Assembly: GCA_028278465.1 (NCBI GenBank)
Contig: JANQEF010000133.1
Coordinates: 1-21,289, forward strand
Direction: 5' to 3'
DNA: 21,289 bases
Source: Dehalococcoidia bacterium
GTDB lineage: Bacteria > Chloroflexota > Dehalococcoidia > Lucifugimonadales > Lucifugimonadaceae
The position numbers were made by a program, and so were the translations under genes. The notes below the pieces were generated by a model. The model saw only the letters and a program-made list of their open reading frames with translations. It searched no databases and was not told the origin of the DNA. Shown in pieces: positions 1 through 7,306 of the stretch. Each line of letters starts with the position of its first letter. The first letter of the stretch is position 1.

Positions 1-3000
1 CATCGGTGAAGTCTGGCCCCAACGAGCTGGGGCTCAGATCACGCCACTCAGAAGACAGCTCGCACGCCCTGGTCCAGTCACCAGACAGCGCAGCGGCCCT
101 CGCCGCAGGGTGGATGGCACGCGTAATCCAGGTGTTATCGCGAAACCGGCGCGCCCTATCGAGGAATACCTCGGCTTCATCGCGGCTCTGGGATGCGCTG
201 ACGCCCATTCCGAGGCAGTGCGAGAGCCACAGCCGCGCTCTCATTTCAGAGGGGTAGTCGGCGGTGGATTTTGCCAAGGAGACGGCGATTTGCGCGCTAT
301 CGACTCCTAATTGGAAATCTTGAGCAAAGCCAGCCACGTTAGCGGTCATTGAAAGAGATCGGGCACGCAGGCTCTCGTCGCCGATCGACTCCGCGTACAG
401 GGTGGCTTCCTCCAGCAGTGGGATGGCGGCTGAATACTCCTTGCGAGACCACTGCACAAAAGCCCATGGGATGGCCGCTTTCGCTCGTTGTATGCTCCCC
501 GGTAGTGCCGCATCAAATGCTTCTTCGATCGTGTCCTGCATCCGGTACAGAACCGTAACTGGGTACGGATACCCGACGACTTCGATCGCCTCGAGTTGCA
601 TGTCGTTCTCAACGAAAAGACCGTAGGCGTGTTGAGCGGCGGTGGCAGCGGCGTTGGGTTGGAGGAGGGCGGCGTGCACTCTGGATAGCGCGGCAGAAAC
701 CTCTGCCTGGCGAATCTCAGGAATCCCATCGGCACGCCTGACGCGATCGAGCAAGGGCAGTGCTTCAGAGAAAGCACCGGCTTCGAGCAGCTGGCTACCG
801 GCAACTTCGCAGTACCTCAAGAGACGCTCGACACCCAGCACCGTTTCAGCCTCGGTGAAGTGCTCGACCAACTCGGCCGCATGCTCCTCGGACTCGTCCC
901 CATAGTGCTCCTCTAGCGCTTCGGCTATGCGGGCGTGCATGCGGACGAGGCGGTTGGCCGAGAGTTCGGAGGTGAGGGTTTCCTGCATCTGGGCGTGGGT
1001 GAACTGGTAGAGGCCGATCTCTTCTGGAAGCTCTTCGATGATGCGGCCGTCGAGGGCTTCGTCCAGGGCATCAAGGAGCATGTTCTCCGTGATGGGGTCG
1101 GTGGTGGAGGAAGTGGGGCTGGATGAACCGGAGTCGGGTGGCGACATGGCAGAACCGCTGCCGGCCGCTGAGCTGCCGGAACCGTTGCCCGCTGACGAGC
1201 CATCCCCGCCCACCAGCTTGAGCAGCACTGCGAACCTGAACTGGCGGCCTATGACGGCGGCGGTTGTCAGCACCTCGTTGCAGCGTTCTGAGAGACGATC
1301 GAGGCGGCGGCCGATGACTTCTCGAACGCCCTCGGGGATGCGGACCTCCCACGACGTGGTGCCCGAAGCGGTGGTCTGGCCGGATGCGATGTCGCCCTCC
1401 TGGATGAGGAGCCGGACCGTCTCGGTGACGAAGAGCGGGTTGCCCTCGGTCTGCGAGTGAACGGTGTCGACGAGCGCAGCCGGAGGAGTGATGCCGGCTG
1501 CGATCTCGATGAACCGCTCAACGTCGTGGCGCTGCAGTCCGCGCAGCACGACTCGCTCGAAGAGGCGCTCACGTGTCAGCTCGCCGAGTGTCACGGCAAG
1601 CGGGTGCCTGCGGTTCAGCTCAACGTCACGGTAGTTGCCGACGATCATCAGCTTCGAGTTCGCAAGCTCTCTAGCAACGAACTCAAGAAGCATCAGGCTC
1701 GGCCTGTCGGCCCAGTGCAGGTCTTCGAGCATGAGCACCAGAGGCGCGTTCTGAGAAGCCTGTTTGAGGAAGGTGCTGATCGAGTCGAAGAGGCGGAAGC
1801 GAGCAGACTCTGGGTCCTCGATAGGCGTCGGGGCAGGAAGGTCGGGGAGCTTCTCACGGATGTCGGCAACGATCTCGGCGATCACTGGTCCAGCGCTGCC
1901 AAGCTGGCTCCGCAGTTCCTGCGACTCGGTAGCCGATACATGACTCCGAATCGCCTGCACCCACGGCCAGTAAGGAGGAGCGCCTCCTCCTTCGTAGCTG
2001 CGGCCCCAGAGCACCTGCGCGCCGCGCATCGAGGCGTAAGTGGAGAGCTCCTGCGCAGTCCGCGTCTTGCCGATGCCCGGCTCGCCGACAAGCGTCACCA
2101 TCTTGCCGCGGCCTGACAGAACCTCCTCGAAGGTGGCTTTCAGCTGGTCCATCTCGCGGTGACGGCCGACGAAGACTCCGCCGGCCATGGAATCCAGGGA
2201 CCCGAGGCCAGCCTCTCTTTCTTCGGCGTCGTCAGCTGCCGCTGAGAGGTCGACCGCTTCCAGAGCAGCAAGCACCTCGTCTGCGGACTCCGGCCGCTCA
2301 CTCGGGTCCTTCGACATCAGGCGCAGGATTAGCGAGTCGAGGGTCTTCGGCACCTGCCCGTTGTGCCAGCTTGGGGCGACGGGCGGCGTGTTGATGTGCT
2401 GTGAGATGACGGCGATGTCGTCGTCGCCCATGAACGGAACGCGGCCTGTGCACATCTCGTAGAGCATGGCTCCCAGCGAGTAGAGATCGGCCTTCGGAGT
2501 GACTTCTCCGCCTGTCGCCTGTTCCGGCGGCATGTAGGAGACGGTGCCGACCATCACCTTCTCGACGGTGAGGCGTGAGCGGTCTGTTGCTACCGCAAGT
2601 CCGAAGTCTCCGATCTTGGCTGAGCCGTCTTCATCGAGCCACACGTTGCCTGGCTTGAGGTCCCTGTGCACGATGCCTTTCGAGTGCGCGAAGGAGAGCC
2701 CCTGCGCCGTCTGCGTCGCTATGCGGAGCGCTGTTTCGAGTTCCAGCGGGCCTTCGGCTTCCTCGATCAGCCCTTCGACGTCGCCGCCCGCCATCAGCGG
2801 CTGCACCATGTAGGGCTGCGTGCCTGCCGCGCCGGCTACCGGCTCTTCGCCGAGGTCGTAGATCGGCATGATCGCAGGGTGCGTCCCCATCCGGCCCATC
2901 GCCTGAGCTTCCCTGCGAACACGCTCTCTACTGGTCTCGTCCAGCCCCTCGGTCTTGATCAGCGCAAACGCAACGTCACGATCCAGCGTCTCGTCATGAG

Positions 3001-3418
3001 CAAGAAAAACCCGCTTCTTTCCACCCTCACCAAGAAACCGGTCAACTACATAACGACCGGCGGCGAAGGAGGTGGGAGAAGAAGAAGCAGCGACGGACCG
3101 ATCACCTGACGAAGCACTTGCGCCAGCCTGACCACCGTCAGCAGCCATAGCCGCTGCACCGACTGAGGAAGAAGCAGCCGGCCGTGCGCCATCCGAAGCA
3201 CCCCCAGTTCCAGTCGCGGAGGGCTCGGCATCGCTTGCAGACTCGCCGGTATCACGTTCGGCCGCCTCCAGGAAAAACCGGGCATCCTCGTTCTCGGGAT
3301 CCAGCCGCAGGACCGAGTCGCAGAGCTCTCTAACACGCCGCCAGTCCGGCTCGCGGGACGCCGCCTCGATCTCATCGAGCAACGAATCGATGTGTCGCTG
3401 CACACGCTCGCTCGGCAT
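1..3418 (-). CDS. Ser/Thr protein kinase - AAA ATPase - TPR fusion (C-terminus cut by window edge)
   Basis: The frame is open from ATG at 3418 to the left edge (1139 codons, no stop), so the C-terminus is missing. Residues about 1-55 look like one TPR-type helical hairpin, followed by an Ala/Ser/Gly-rich linker. A Hanks-type kinase domain spans about 120-390, with a glycine loop GEGGKKRV, the VAIK-equivalent lysine K155, catalytic loop HRDLKPGN (H251-D253-K255), DFG (D271) and MPPE. All catalytic residues are present, so it should be active. A STAND-like AAA domain follows: Walker A GEPGIGKT (K451) and Walker B LMLEDLHWAD (D566). Helical repeats, probably TPR, fill about 800-1139. A Gly/Ser/Pro-rich stretch (about 735-779) interrupts the helical part. 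The family is cytosolic and senses signals, and some members end in a LuxR-type DNA-binding domain that could lie outside this window. GTG at 3442 is an in-frame alternative start. Neither start has a clear Shine-Dalgarno site. Confidence 0.93.
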   Translation of the reverse strand, partial: MPSERVQRHIDSLLDEIEAASREPDWRRVRELCDSVLRLDPENEDARFFLEAAERDTGESASDAEPSATGTGGASDGARPAASSSVGAAAMAADGGQAGASASSGDRSVAASSSPTSFAAGRYVVDRFLGEGGKKRVFLAHDETLDRDVAFALIKTEGLDETSRERVRREAQAMGRMGTHPAIMPIYDLGEEPVAGAAGTQPYMVQPLMAGGDVEGLIEEAEGPLELETALRIATQTAQGLSFAHSKGIVHRDLKPGNVWLDEDGSAKIGDFGLAVATDRSRLTVEKVMVGTVSYMPPEQATGGEVTPKADLYSLGAMLYEMCTGRVPFMGDDDIAVISQHINTPPVAPSWHNGQVPKTLDSLILRLMSKDPSERPESADEVLAALEAVDLSAAADDAEEREAGLGSLDSMAGGVFVGRHREMDQLKATFEEVLSGRGKMVTLVGEPGIGKTRTAQELSTYASMRGAQVLWGRSYEGGGAPPYWPWVQAIRSHVSATESQELRSQLGSAGPVIAEIVADIREKLPDLPAPTPIEDPESARFRLFDSISTFLKQASQNAPLVLMLEDLHWADRPSLMLLEFVARELANSKLMIVGNYRDVELNRRHPLAVTLGELTRERLFERVVLRGLQRHDVERFIEIAAGITPPAALVDTVHSQTEGNPLFVTETVRLLIQEGDIASGQTTASGTTSWEVRIPEGVREVIGRRLDRLSERCNEVLTTAAVIGRQFRFAVLLKLVGGDGSSAGNGSGSSAAGSGSAMSPPDSGSSSPTSSTTDPITENMLLDALDEALDGRIIEELPEEIGLYQFTHAQMQETLTSELSANRLVRMHARIAEALEEHYGDESEEHAAELVEHFTEAETVLGVERLLRYCEVAGSQLLEAGAFSEALPLLDRVRRADGIPEIRQAEVSAALSRVHAALLQPNAAATAAQHAYGLFVENDMQLEAIEVVGYPYPVTVLYRMQDTIEEAFDAALPGSIQRAKAAIPWAFVQWSRKEYSAAIPLLEEATLYAESIGDESLRARSLSMTANVAGFAQDFQLGVDSAQIAVSLAKSTADYPSEMRARLWLSHCLGMGVSASQSRDEAEVFLDRARRFRDNTWITRAIHPAARAAALSGDWTRACELSSEWRDLSPSSLGPDFTD

Positions 3419-3534
3419 AGTGCGGCGGATGATACAGCGCACTAGCCGGACGGGTCTGTTGAACTTATCTGGCAGGTCGGAAACCCGCGAAGCGGTGACC
3501 GAAACTAGCCAGAGACTCGTCAACGCCTCGGAGA

Positions 3535-4071
3535 CTACGTAAGCGGCAACACAGTTGCGACTTCGGCCTCTCCGGTTACTTCGTCGATATTCGCCAGCGC
3601 GACGCGATCGGCAACCGGCCGAATCGAGACCGCGCCATCCACGATCTCCATCGCCTCCGCAAGCCGCTTGCGGTCGATGTCAGCGGCAAGCGTGATGTGC
3701 GGGACCCACCGGCCGTGTCGATAGAACTCGTCGGGCGCGCCCGAAGCCTGCTGCAGCGTGGCGACCGACATTTCTTGAAGACCGGTCAGCGCCTGTGAGA
3801 CGACCGGCGCCAGGAAGATCACCGACACCAGCGGAAACCAGCCGACGTGACTGATGGTGATCTCAACCGGCTCGTAGCGTCTGATGGCCTTTTCGATGGC
3901 CGCCTGCCAGCTGTCGAGGCTGCCCGACTGGGAGATGGCGAGGGTGACATGAGGCGGGAAGTTCTGGTTTGGAGCCTTCGACCTGATGCCTGTGCGGACC
4001 AGTGCCGCACGCAACTCGTTGATCTCGGCCTCCGAGTCTTCGTCCAGGAATAGTGCGGCTGCGATGGGCAT
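3535..4071 (-). CDS. 2H phosphoesterase, LigT / 2'-5' RNA ligase family
   Basis: The 178-residue protein has the two HxT signatures that define the 2H phosphoesterase superfamily: PPHVTL (H41, T43) and VPHITL (H125, T127). Their spacing of about 84 residues is normal for the family, and the length fits the usual 170-200. Family members hydrolyse 2',3'-cyclic phosphates or related cyclic or 2'-5' linkages in RNA. The exact substrate cannot be read from the sequence. It sits upstream of the kinase gene on the same strand with a 116-bp gap, so co-transcription is possible. The ATG at 4071 has no obvious Shine-Dalgarno site, but the protein begins with the expected first beta strand (AAALFLDE), which supports this start. 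Confidence 0.85.
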   Translation of the reverse strand: MPIAAALFLDEDSEAEINELRAALVRTGIRSKAPNQNFPPHVTLAISQSGSLDSWQAAIEKAIRRYEPVEITISHVGWFPLVSVIFLAPVVSQALTGLQEMSVATLQQASGAPDEFYRHGRWVPHITLAADIDRKRLAEAMEIVDGAVSIRPVADRVALANIDEVTGEAEVATVLPLT

Positions 4072-4136
4072 GCGCCGATGCTAGCAGCGGGAGCGCTCTC
4101 GCCTGATGGCGATTTTCGGGCGGTGCGGAGCGTTCG

Positions 4137-4272
4137 TGTTGCCTGAGTGGAGGTTCGATGAAGTCGGACCGGAGCCGAAGGATCTCTGGTGCGGCGACTC
4201 GTCATGACAGGACGGGTTGGCCCCTGGAGAGACCCTTCGACTTCACTGGCGTTCCGCCCAGGGAGCACAGCC
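4137..4272. repeat. MITE/REP-like inverted repeat, copy A
   Basis: The left end (TGTTGCCTGAG ... CCGAAGGATCTCT, 4137-4187) is roughly complementary to the right end (AGAGACCCTTCGACTT ... CAGGGAGCACA, 4228-4269). The element aligns with a second copy at 15231-15344. The best-conserved part is TGACAGGACG followed by GAGAGACCCTTCGACT (4205-4243 here). No transposase is encoded, so it is a non-autonomous or purely structural repeat. Copy A is the more degraded of the two. Confidence 0.7.
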
Positions 4273-4280
4273 GGGCTCGC

Positions 4281-4406
4281 ACTGTCATCTCGAACGAAGT
4301 GAGAGATCTGACCGGTTGTGCATCAGCGGTCTGTGAGATTCTGAATCAACCCATTCGGCTTCGCTCAGGGCAGGGACAACATGTCACCCTTCGACAGGCT
4401 CAGGAT
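4281..4406. repeat. Cluster of short dispersed-repeat fragments
   Basis: Two segments, CCATTCGGCTTCGCTCAGGG (4351-4370) and CCCTTCGACAGGCTCAGGAT (4387-4406), are variants of the right arm of the larger repeat (CCCTTCGACTGCGCTCAGGG at 15317-15336). A third segment, TGTCATCTCGAACGAAGTGA with GAGATCT after it (about 4283-4309), resembles another intergenic repeat type that I recall from Chloroflexota genomes. That resemblance is from memory only. Confidence 0.55.
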
Positions 4407-4430
4407 GGCAGGATGTGCTGCCTTCGGCGT

Positions 4431-4454
4431 CACCGGGCGCGGTATTTTGCCCGC
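4431..4454. repeat. GGTATT-type hairpin motif, copy 1
   Basis: CACCGGGCGCGGTATTTT followed by GCCCGC matches the segment at 7202-7226 with only a few changes and one 1-nt gap. CGGGC and GCCCG can pair around a 10-nt loop. It lies 109 bp upstream of the EamA start. The role is unknown: it could be a promoter with an extended -10, a processed hairpin, or a mobile repeat. Confidence 0.45.
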
Positions 4455-4485
4455 TCCTACCAACAGCCACCGACCCTCCCTCTGA

Positions 4486-4508
4486 CTCCCTCCCAAGCTG
4501 GGAGGGAG
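4486..4508. repeat. Perfect 9-bp hairpin
   Basis: CTCCCTCCC (4486-4494) and GGGAGGGAG (4500-4508) are exact inverse complements around the 5-nt loop AAGCT. No T-run follows on either strand, so I do not call it a terminator. It lies 55 bp upstream of the EamA gene. Confidence 0.6.
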
Positions 4509-4562
4509 GAACCTCTCCCTCCTCCATCACACCCCGCGCCACCGCGGGCATAAACTAGCGGC

Positions 4563-5513
4563 TTGCCTCCCGCCGACGTTGCTCCGCCTGTACCTGCTGA
4601 CTCAGCCCGTCCCGCCGAAAAGACTGGCGAAAACCGGCGCGTTCGCAAGCCGCTCAGCCTGCCCGCCGCCGGCCTCGCCCTGCTGCTCTCCACCATGTGG
4701 GCAGGCAACCCCGTCGCCAACAAGGCTGGGCTCGAAGACGCCGGACCACTGCGCCTCGGATACCTGCGCTTCGCACTCGGCGGCATCGTAGTCATCATCT
4801 ACGCGCTCGCCACGCGCCAGGACCTGCGCGTCTACCGCTTCGAAGTGCGGCCGCTCATCTTCCTCGGCGTGCTGTTCTCGGTGCAACTGGCGTTCATGAA
4901 CATCGGCCAGGACTTCACGACGGCCGGCCACGCGGTCATCGTGACCACAACCTTTCCGCTGTGGACGTCGGTCTTCGCCCACTTCTTCGTGCCCGGCGAC
5001 ACGATGAACCGCAGGCGCACGTTCGGCACCCTGGTGGCGTACGGCGGCGTCGTGGCCGTGTTTTCGAGAAGCCTTACGCTCGGCTCCGACTTCATCATCG
5101 GCGACCTGCTGCTGCTTGGTTCGGCGATACTGCTGGGCGCAAGACAGGTCTACCTGTCGCAGGCGGCGCAGGGCGTGCCGCAGCACAAGCTGCTGATGTC
5201 GCAGTCGGTGTTCGGCATCGTGAGCTTCGTGATCGCCAGCCTGATCTTCGAGTCGGGCGATGCCTTCGAGGTGACTACGAGGCTGACGATCGCGCTGCTC
5301 TACACGGGCGTGCTGATCGCCGGGTTCGGATTCCTCGGCCAGACGTGGCTGCTCAAGAACTATCTGCCGTCGCGGGTGACGGTGATCTCACTCAGCCAGC
5401 CGATCTTCGGCGTGCTGTTCAGCTGGTGGATACTTGGCGAATCGGTGGGGCCTGAGCTCTACGCCGGCGCCGCGCTGGTGATAGTCGGCAGCTGGCTAGC
5501 GCAAAGAGGGTGA
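4563..5513 (+). CDS. EamA / DMT-superfamily membrane transporter
   Basis: The 316-residue protein has a short polar, Pro/Ala-rich N-terminus of about 32 residues. A first membrane helix with the family-typical STMWAGNPVANKAG motif follows. About ten hydrophobic segments are arranged as two EamA repeats (about 34-165 and 178-312). The second repeat ends with the typical LSQPIFGVLFSWWILGE ... GAALVIVGSWLA pattern. The family exports or imports small metabolites, and the substrate is not predictable. The start is TTG at 4563. An in-frame TAA at 4551 rules out anything much longer, and the first in-frame ATG (residue 45) would remove helix 1. There is no Shine-Dalgarno site. TAAACT at 4551-4556 is placed like a -10 box for a leaderless transcript. 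The last 55 bp overlap the 3' end of the convergent methyltransferase gene. Confidence 0.9.
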   Translation: MPPADVAPPVPADSARPAEKTGENRRVRKPLSLPAAGLALLLSTMWAGNPVANKAGLEDAGPLRLGYLRFALGGIVVIIYALATRQDLRVYRFEVRPLIFLGVLFSVQLAFMNIGQDFTTAGHAVIVTTTFPLWTSVFAHFFVPGDTMNRRRTFGTLVAYGGVVAVFSRSLTLGSDFIIGDLLLLGSAILLGARQVYLSQAAQGVPQHKLLMSQSVFGIVSFVIASLIFESGDAFEVTTRLTIALLYTGVLIAGFGFLGQTWLLKNYLPSRVTVISLSQPIFGVLFSWWILGESVGPELYAGAALVIVGSWLAQRG

Positions 5514-6340
5514 GGTGTGGGCCGGGTGGCTCGGTCGCTCACCCTCGCCACCCAGATCATCTCTTCGCTCTCGGCTGTTAGCGGCCCTTCGTCGAAGTCG
5601 CCGTACAACACCTCAACCTCGAAGCCGGCGCGCCCTAACAGATGCTCTGCCTCAGATGGGAAGATGCAATGGACCGGGACCGGCCCGCGTGACCATTCGT
5701 TCAGCGTTTCGCCAGCCTCGGAAACCTCGCGCCAGGTCGAAGTGAACGAGTTGGTCTGCGTCGGAGGGTCGTAAGACCAGGCGATGGTCCGCTCGACGCT
5801 GTTGCCGGTCTCCGGGTCTGTGACAGTCGGTAGCGGCTCAGCCCTGCCTTTGTCCACGGTCGCGACCCTGCCGAGCCAGTCGATGTTCTGCTGATCGAGG
5901 TGCAGCACGAGCCTGCCGCCCGGCTTGAGGTGCTTCCTCACCGACGTCAGGCAGTCGAGTTGGTCCTGTGGAGTGAGGAGAAGCATGAAGCTATGGCCGG
6001 GCGAGACAACGAGGTCGAACTTTTCCCGTAGTCCGAAACTGCGCATGTCGGCGCAGATGTACTCCACGTTGGTCAGATGCGTTGATCCGCTGGCGGCAAC
6101 GTCGAGCATCGGCTGAGAGATGTCAATGCCAACGGTCCGTACGCCTCGCTCCGCGATCTGGTTGGTCACGCGCCCGGTCCCGCAGGCGATCTCGAGCACC
6201 GAGCCATCTACAGGATCGAGCCGGTCAACGAGCCGGTTGTAGAAGGCGATCTCGCCGGGCCAGTCAGGCACCGACTCGTCGTAGAGCCGGGCGATGCGCT
6301 CCGGGACGGGGTTGTCTGACTGGTAGTCGGGATTGCTCAT
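5459..6340 (-). CDS. Class I SAM-dependent methyltransferase
   Basis: The 293-residue protein carries Rossmann motif I VLEIACGTGR (residues 48-57). Motif II is an acidic residue at the end of beta-2 (VGID, D73), which should bind the ribose of SAM. A motif III-like ADM follows at about 97-99, and LKPGGRLVLHLDQ stands at the position expected for post-motif III. This fits the Methyltransf_11/25 type that acts on small molecules, but the substrate is not evident. The last ~25 residues are Pro/Thr/Ala-rich and lie antisense to the end of the EamA gene, so this tail is probably an unstructured read-through extension. It is divergent from the nucleosidase gene at 6427 with an 86-bp gap. On the minus strand TATAGT (6359-6354) is a plausible -10 box 13 nt before the ATG, and there is no Shine-Dalgarno site. 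Confidence 0.9.
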   Translation of the reverse strand: MSNPDYQSDNPVPERIARLYDESVPDWPGEIAFYNRLVDRLDPVDGSVLEIACGTGRVTNQIAERGVRTVGIDISQPMLDVAASGSTHLTNVEYICADMRSFGLREKFDLVVSPGHSFMLLLTPQDQLDCLTSVRKHLKPGGRLVLHLDQQNIDWLGRVATVDKGRAEPLPTVTDPETGNSVERTIAWSYDPPTQTNSFTSTWREVSEAGETLNEWSRGPVPVHCIFPSEAEHLLGRAGFEVEVLYGDFDEGPLTAESEEMIWVARVSDRATRPTPHPLCASQLPTITSAAPA

Positions 6341-6426
6341 GGTCAGAGGGGAGACTATATGCCCTCAACAACGGACGGGCGATCCTGAAAAGGCGTGACG
6401 CTCGCGTGCCGTAAGCTGTCCTGACC
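6341..6426. promoter_or_regulatory. Divergent promoter region, methyltransferase / nucleosidase
   Basis: The 86-bp gap must hold promoters for both genes unless they are read from further away. On the minus strand TATAGT at 6359-6354 matches five of six -10 positions. On the plus strand TAAGCT at 6412-6417 could be a -10 box that puts transcription start at or just before the ATG at 6427. Neither has a recognisable -35 box at 16-18 bp. Confidence 0.35.
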
Positions 6427-7107
6427 ATGCCCAGACTAATCGTCATACCGACACAGTTCGAGATCGACCCGTTCGTCGCAGCCTTCGCAGACGCGGGCCT
6501 GGATGCCGTGGAAAGCGAGCTCGGCAGGCTGCCAGTGACCGTGGTTCCGCAGCTCGATGTCACCGTTGCGGTCGGCGGGTTCGGCAAGTCGCAGTTCGCC
6601 GTGCAGACCCAGCACCTGATCGACGCCGGACTCGGGGCCGGAAACGGCTGGAGCGCCGTCCTTTGCGCCGGCGCGGCAGGCGCGCTGGCCGAGGATCTGG
6701 CGATCGGCGACGTGGTAGTTGCCACGGAGACTATCGAGCACGACATCAAGCGATCCAGCGGCAAGCCGCACCCGCGCTTTTCGGGCTCGGCTGATCTGCT
6801 GGACGAGCTGCGAGCCGTCGAAAACTCCGTGCTCGACTTCGATGTCCACTTTGCAGCAGTAGCAAGCGGCGACGAAGACGTGAACAGCGTCGCGCGCCGC
6901 ACCGCCATCCAGTCGCTGACTGGAGCCAAGGCGGTGGCGTGGGAGGGTGCGGGCGGCGCAAGAGCTTCAGAGTTCAGCGGCGTGCCGTTCTTGGAGCTGC
7001 GCGGCATCACCGACCTCGCCGACCACGGCTTCAGCGCCAGCATCCAGCAGCACCTGCCAAAGACCATGCGCAACATCGCCAGCCTCGTAACCGAGTGGTG
7101 CAGCTAA
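6427..7107 (+). CDS. Purine/nucleoside phosphorylase superfamily, MTA/SAH nucleosidase-like
   Basis: The 226-residue protein has the phosphorylase-superfamily fold signature GAAGALAEDLAIGDVVVA (from residue 82). The three acidic residues used by E. coli MTA/SAH nucleosidase (E12, E174, D197) line up by sequence context and number with E12 (PTQFEID), E173 (AWEGAG) and D196 (RGITDLAD). Known family members hydrolyse the N-glycosidic bond of 5'-methylthioadenosine, S-adenosylhomocysteine or futalosine. The aspartate in RGITD favours an adenine-specific nucleosidase over futalosine hydrolase, but the substrate remains open. The WEGAG motif differs from the usual MEGA. The divergent neighbour is a methyltransferase, whose SAH product would be a natural substrate. 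The ATG at 6427 fits the first beta strand (PRLIVIPT). Confidence 0.82.
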   Translation: MPRLIVIPTQFEIDPFVAAFADAGLDAVESELGRLPVTVVPQLDVTVAVGGFGKSQFAVQTQHLIDAGLGAGNGWSAVLCAGAAGALAEDLAIGDVVVATETIEHDIKRSSGKPHPRFSGSADLLDELRAVENSVLDFDVHFAAVASGDEDVNSVARRTAIQSLTGAKAVAWEGAGGARASEFSGVPFLELRGITDLADHGFSASIQQHLPKTMRNIASLVTEWCS

Positions 7108-7201
7108 AGCCCCATCGCCGGCCAGCCTGCCGTCTGATCCTCCAGCCCGCAACCGGACAACCTGAACCGGCTACTGAGCAAGTACGAATAGTGTTCCGCC
7201 T

Positions 7202-7226
7202 CACTGGGCAACGGTATTCTGCCCGC
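7202..7226. repeat. GGTATT-type hairpin motif, copy 2
   Basis: CACTGGGCAACGGTATTC followed by TGCCCGC matches 4431-4454 almost base for base. It lies 81 bp upstream of the first AIM24 gene. GGGC and GCCC can pair. TATTCT inside it (7215-7220) could serve as a -10 box, but no good -35 box precedes it. Confidence 0.45.
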
Positions 7227-7306
7227 GTCGTAGCCTGATCGGCGCTGAACCAGCTCGCCACCCGATCACGACCCAAGCCTCTCTCGACCTCCACACGGAA
7301 CACACT

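Larger units (their letters stand above)
4072..4562. other. Intergenic gap (491 bp) filled with repeat elements
   Basis: The gap lies between two divergent genes, the 2H phosphoesterase and the EamA transporter. I see no convincing coding region in it. It holds a MITE-like inverted repeat (4137-4272), several shorter repeat fragments (4281-4406), a GGTATT hairpin motif shared with the gap at 7202 (4431-4454), and a 9-bp perfect hairpin (4486-4508). These are annotated separately. Confidence 0.7.

Noticed and set aside
1457..2116. Open plus-strand frame of 219 codons
   Set aside because: It is the exact antisense register of the kinase-ATPase gene, where codon bias keeps the opposite strand open. 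The product has no domain-like pattern.
4137..4440. CRISPR-like array in the repeat region
   Set aside because: The repeats are imperfect, of different lengths and orientation, and unevenly spaced. No cas gene is present.
4158..4553. Open plus-strand frame of 131 codons in the gap before EamA
   Set aside because: It runs through the inverted repeat and hairpins, has no Shine-Dalgarno site and no domain-like composition.
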